Assembly (NCBI RefSeq): GCF_006874585.1
Contig: NZ_CP029761.1
Span: forward strand, 445,001 to 509,000
Origin: Sphingomonas sp. IC081
GTDB taxonomy: Bacteria; Pseudomonadota; Alphaproteobacteria; Sphingomonadales; Sphingomonadaceae
Direction of reading: 5' to 3'
DNA: 64,000 bases
Positions 63,476 to 64,000 of this stretch are shown in pieces (the stretch's first letter is position 1; the number at the start of each line of letters is the position of its first letter). A model generated the notes under the pieces. It saw only the letters and a list, made by a program, of their open reading frames with translations. It had not been told where the DNA came from and searched no databases. The position numbers were made by a program, and so were the translations under genes.

Positions 63476-64000
63476 ATGAGCAAGATGAATCGCAATCGGA
63501 CGGGACAAGGCGCCCTCATGCTCGTGGCAGCGGGGCTTCTGGGCCTGTCGGCCTGTAAGGACACGCAGGATACACCTGTCGAAGCCGATACCTACTCGTC
63601 ATTGGTCAGCGAGAGAGGGGAAATCAGCTTTCCGGCTGATTTCCCCGACGGTTTTCGTTTCATCGGTTCCTGGGCCGTTGCGGGAGAAGGCGGGGTGGCG
63701 GACATCCATTCGGTCTACGCACGGCCATCCGATGTCGATGCCTTCAGGCAAGCGGGCAGGTTTCCTGACGGTGCCGTGCTGATCAAGGAAGTTTCGGCCA
63801 GCCGGGGTGCCAAACACACGACCGGGGAGGCTTTCTGGCCGACCGACACGAAAACCTGGTTCATGATGGTCAAGGATGCCAAAGGCCGTTTTGGCGATAA
63901 CCCGTTATGGGGCGATGGCTGGGGCTGGGCGCAGTTCGACCCTGCGGACACGACCCGCCAGATCGCCACGGATTACAAGACCGATTGCCAGTCCTGCCAC
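63476..64000 (+). CDS. Cytochrome P460-like lipoprotein (runs off the window)
   Basis: The 175 visible residues start with a lipoprotein signal (MLVAAGLLGLSAC), then FRFIGSWAVAGEGGVADIHS, VYARPSDVDAFRQAGRFPDG, and WFMMVKDAKGRFG, ending at the haem-binding CQSCH on the last bases. It is a divergent paralogue of the broken upstream gene and lies 45 bp after it. An in-frame ATG at 63449 is an alternative start. Such proteins bind c-type haem in the periplasm; the substrate is unknown. Confidence 0.82.
   Translation, partial: MSKMNRNRTGQGALMLVAAGLLGLSACKDTQDTPVEADTYSSLVSERGEISFPADFPDGFRFIGSWAVAGEGGVADIHSVYARPSDVDAFRQAGRFPDGAVLIKEVSASRGAKHTTGEAFWPTDTKTWFMMVKDAKGRFGDNPLWGDGWGWAQFDPADTTRQIATDYKTDCQSCH

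Overview
The window reads as alphaproteobacterial, most likely Sphingomonadales (sphingomonad or erythrobacter type). The evidence is high GC, a GcrA-type cell-cycle regulator, HspQ, and LexA-type GTTC-N7-GTTC boxes, which are the alphaproteobacterial form. I ran no database search, so family names come from motifs and gene order.

Layout. 1-2475 is chromosomal: gcrA, an ABC-2 permease, hspQ and tRNA-Ser(CGA). A P4-type integrase begins about 160 bp after the tRNA and opens an integrative conjugative element (ICE) that fills the rest of the window. No second copy of the tRNA 3' end was found, so the right end probably lies beyond base 64000. 3974-30900 is the maintenance half: a VirB1-like transglycosylase, a zinc-finger/Toprim protein, a giant strawberry-notch methylase/helicase, an Xre/RES toxin-antitoxin pair, a nucleotidyltransferase, ParB, ArdC, SSB and several small unknown proteins. 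31624-37307 holds a ribbon-helix-helix protein, the TraD coupling protein and a MobF relaxase. 37378-39512 is a control region with an autocleaving S24 repressor. 39569-42993 is a restriction-modification cargo operon. 43451-61419 is one long leftward F-type conjugation operon (traA-L-E-K-B-dsbC-V-C-x-trbI-S26 peptidase-W-U-trbC-N-F-H-G). 61768-62530 has an Xre and an AlpA-type regulator, followed by two cytochrome P460-like lipoproteins.

The most unusual part is 7.9-22.3 kb. Two different recombinase-in-trio (RIT) elements, each with three overlapping tyrosine recombinase genes, sit in the same helicase gene. Removing both restores one open frame of 1414 codons. Each RIT has a different but perfect 20-bp palindrome with an AGCT centre between the host DNA and its left inverted repeat. 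An IS21-like element splits the RES toxin with a 6-bp target duplication, and an IS5-like element with an A_AAA_AAG frameshift lies next to it.

Regulation. Four perfect LexA-type boxes (GTTC-N7-GTTC or its complement) lie at ICE promoters, with a near match before the integrase. A 12-bp word, ATGTAGGAAAAT, recurs at three ICE promoter regions and resembles the operators in front of the S24 repressor. Together these suggest a DNA-damage-responsive switch for transfer.
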